Shown piece by piece: positions 41,480 through 42,784 of a stretch of 42,784 bases of DNA. This DNA is from Myxococcaceae bacterium (lineage in GTDB: Bacteria > Myxococcota_A > Polyangia > Polyangiales > Ga0077539), in contig JAQBQI010000496.1 of the NCBI GenBank assembly GCA_028287085.1, positions 1-42,784 on the forward strand, given 5' to 3'. The notes under the pieces were generated by a model. The model was not told the origin of the DNA, did no database searches, and was given only the letters and a program-made list of their open reading frames with translations. Within the stretch, counting starts at the first letter, position 1. The number at the start of each line of letters is the position of its first letter. A program made the translations under genes and the position numbers.

Positions 41480-42211
41480 CTAGCCCTCGGCGGCGTTCAC
41501 CGCGGGGCTGTCGCGGTCGACCTGCTGCGGGGCGGGGGTTCCGCGGGCGAGGTCGTCGAGCTGGGTGGCGGCGGCGCGGAGGGAGCCGACCGTCGCCGCG
41601 TCGAGCTGGAAGAGGCCCAGCGCCGCGGCGCGGGGCGACGCGAGCCCGGCGTCGAGGTGGTCGGCGAGCCGGCGCAGGCGCGCGAGGCGGAGGTTGGTGG
41701 CCGTCGCGTCGGGGCTGAGGGCGGTCGTGAGCGCGGTGACGTGCTCAGCGCGCGAGCCGGCCGCGTCGCGGGCCCAGCGCTCGACGCGCTTGAGCACCTT
41801 GTCGGCCGCCTGTTCGGCATCGGTGGTGGCGGCGCCGTGCGAGACGTTGGCGGCGGGCGCGCGCCCGGTCAGGGCCGTTCCGAGGGCGCTCAGGCAGTCG
41901 AGGAACCACCGCACCGCGACGGGGTTCACGGCCTGGTCGTCGGCGTGGGCGCCGAAGGTGCGCGCCCAGCTCATGCCGATGCGGAAGGTGTCCTTGCCGC
42001 GGGTGTTGGTGCCCTTGGCGCGGCAGGCCTCGTCGTCGTGCAGCGCCCGGAAGGTCGCGGCCTGCGCCGGGGAGAGCGCGGCGAAGCGGGCGCGAATGTC
42101 GGCGAGCTGGCCGAGCTCGCCGCTCACCTCCGAGGCAACTTCGGTCGGGGACCGGGAGGCGGCCGATGAAGTGGACGGGGCGGATTTTCTGATGGTCGCA
42201 GCTTTGGCCAT
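41480..42211 (-). CDS. Hypothetical protein in the injection-system locus
   Basis: The 243-residue product begins MAKAATIRKSAPSTSS, a polar basic start, and is largely helical thereafter: VSGELGQLADIRARFAALSP, AVRWFLDCLSALGTALTG and LRLARLRRLADHLDAGLASP. The DDEACRAKGTNTRGKDTFRI segment is the only one with clustered polar conserved-looking residues. No family is recognised. Placement between the gp25 gene and another unknown gene, all on the minus strand, suggests a structural or chaperone role in the phage-tail-like system, but the repeats at 41276-41331 separate it from gp25. Confidence 0.7.
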   Translation of the reverse strand: MAKAATIRKSAPSTSSAASRSPTEVASEVSGELGQLADIRARFAALSPAQAATFRALHDDEACRAKGTNTRGKDTFRIGMSWARTFGAHADDQAVNPVAVRWFLDCLSALGTALTGRAPAANVSHGAATTDAEQAADKVLKRVERWARDAAGSRAEHVTALTTALSPDATATNLRLARLRRLADHLDAGLASPRAAALGLFQLDAATVGSLRAAATQLDDLARGTPAPQQVDRDSPAVNAAEG

Positions 42212-42469
42212 GATGGAGACGCTACCGAAGTGGGGCGAGCGGGGCGAGAGCCTGATGGGCGTGGGCCGGGTGCCACCGGGCCGCCGCTTCGGGAGCGCCG
42301 GTGCGCGCCCGTGGTCGTCGGCCTCGCCGGCGCGTCAGGGGGCTTCGCTCAACTCAGGTGGATCCGGTGCGGCCGCGGGCGTGGCCTGCGGCCCCGCGGT
42401 TCGAGGAGCGGCTTGTGAGGTCGGTTGAGGTGGAGGGGCGCTCAGCTCGCGGCGAACGCGAGCCGCGCG

Positions 42470-42784
42470 TCAGGAGACCATCGACGGTGGCGGGCAGATC
42501 GGCGGCGGAATCGGAGACGGCGCGAACACGACGAGGGTCGTCGTCGCCAGCGAGGTGCACGCGGCCGCGACGCGCTGCGCGCGCGTATCGAGCGACGCGT
42601 CGACGTCCGAGAAGACCGCGACGAGCGCGACGATCGCCCCCGGCAGCGCGAGGGGCGGCGCGGAGGTGCCCATCGTGGTGACGCCGGGCACCATGAAGGA
42701 GTGCCCGGTGAGATAGCCCGCGACGGCCTGCGCGAGCAGCGTCCCGGCGGCCTGCGCGGTGCGCGCCTCGAAGGCCGCCGCCGC
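42470..42784 (-). CDS. Hypothetical protein, 5' end beyond window
   Basis: The frame is open to the right edge of the window, reading AFEARTAQAAGTLLAQAVAG, then YLTGHSFMVPGVTTMGTSAP and LPGAIVALVAVFSDVDASLD, and ends in a Pro-rich tail (PSPIPPPICPPPSMVS). At least 104 residues are present. The VPGVTTMGTSAPP segment, with Gly and small residues, is a plausible loop. The protein lies in the same direction as the baseplate operon and may be part of it. Family unknown. Confidence 0.55.
   Translation of the reverse strand, partial: AAAAFEARTAQAAGTLLAQAVAGYLTGHSFMVPGVTTMGTSAPPLALPGAIVALVAVFSDVDASLDTRAQRVAAACTSLATTTLVVFAPSPIPPPICPPPSMVS

Overview
The window is high-GC DNA whose gene content points to a myxobacterium-like deltaproteobacterial lineage (Myxococcota). 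The indicators are a Hanks-type Ser/Thr kinase coupled to a TPR/PEGA-like protein, a Cys-rich lipoprotein with a GTPD-type repeat and a sulfatase-modifying-factor domain, and a large contractile-injection-type baseplate locus. No rRNA, tRNA or CRISPR array was seen. The assignment is inferred from gene style, not from a marker gene.

Left part (1-10.4 kb): an accessory region. About 1.7 kb of apparently gene-free, repeat-bearing DNA is followed by an overlapping pair, an unknown protein and an XRE/ImmA-IrrE metallopeptidase. Next come a transposase-like tail fragment, a minus-strand protein with a sigma-region-4-like C-terminus, a truncated tyrosine recombinase, a small membrane protein, a PadR regulator overlapping an unknown partner, and two plus-strand unknown proteins.

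Middle (10.4-20.7 kb): the most unusual gene is a minus-strand protein of about 1289 residues. It joins an SMC/Rad50-like ATPase with a CPVC zinc-hook-like motif to two tandem LexA/S24-like domains. The first S24-like copy looks catalytically dead; the second keeps the Ser/Lys pair. A perfect 14-bp palindrome lies over its likely promoter. To its right are a zinc-ribbon small ORF, an overlapping pair of unknown genes, and a ribbon-helix-helix/membrane-protein pair lying between a 50-bp-arm hairpin and a 21-bp-arm hairpin. A serine recombinase, a cluster of TTCACA(C) motifs and a frameshifted transposase remnant follow.

Right-middle (20.7-26.2 kb): a minus-strand set reads lipoprotein with FGE-sulfatase domain, Ser/Thr kinase, then TPR protein; the last two overlap by ATGA. 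Beyond it are an IS4-type transposase remnant with an in-frame stop and a repeat-like stretch.

Right part (26.2-42.8 kb): a tightly packed minus-strand baseplate operon of a phage-tail-like (contractile injection) system. In transcription order it has a partial unknown gene, a further unknown gene, gp25-like wedge protein, two baseplate-J-like proteins, a tail-protein-I-like protein with a very long extension, a DUF6519/beta-helix protein, and an HExxH protein. The 3' end of the HExxH gene runs into a repeat element whose end motif also occurs near the left edge. Sheath, tube and ATPase genes are not in the window and may lie beyond the right edge.
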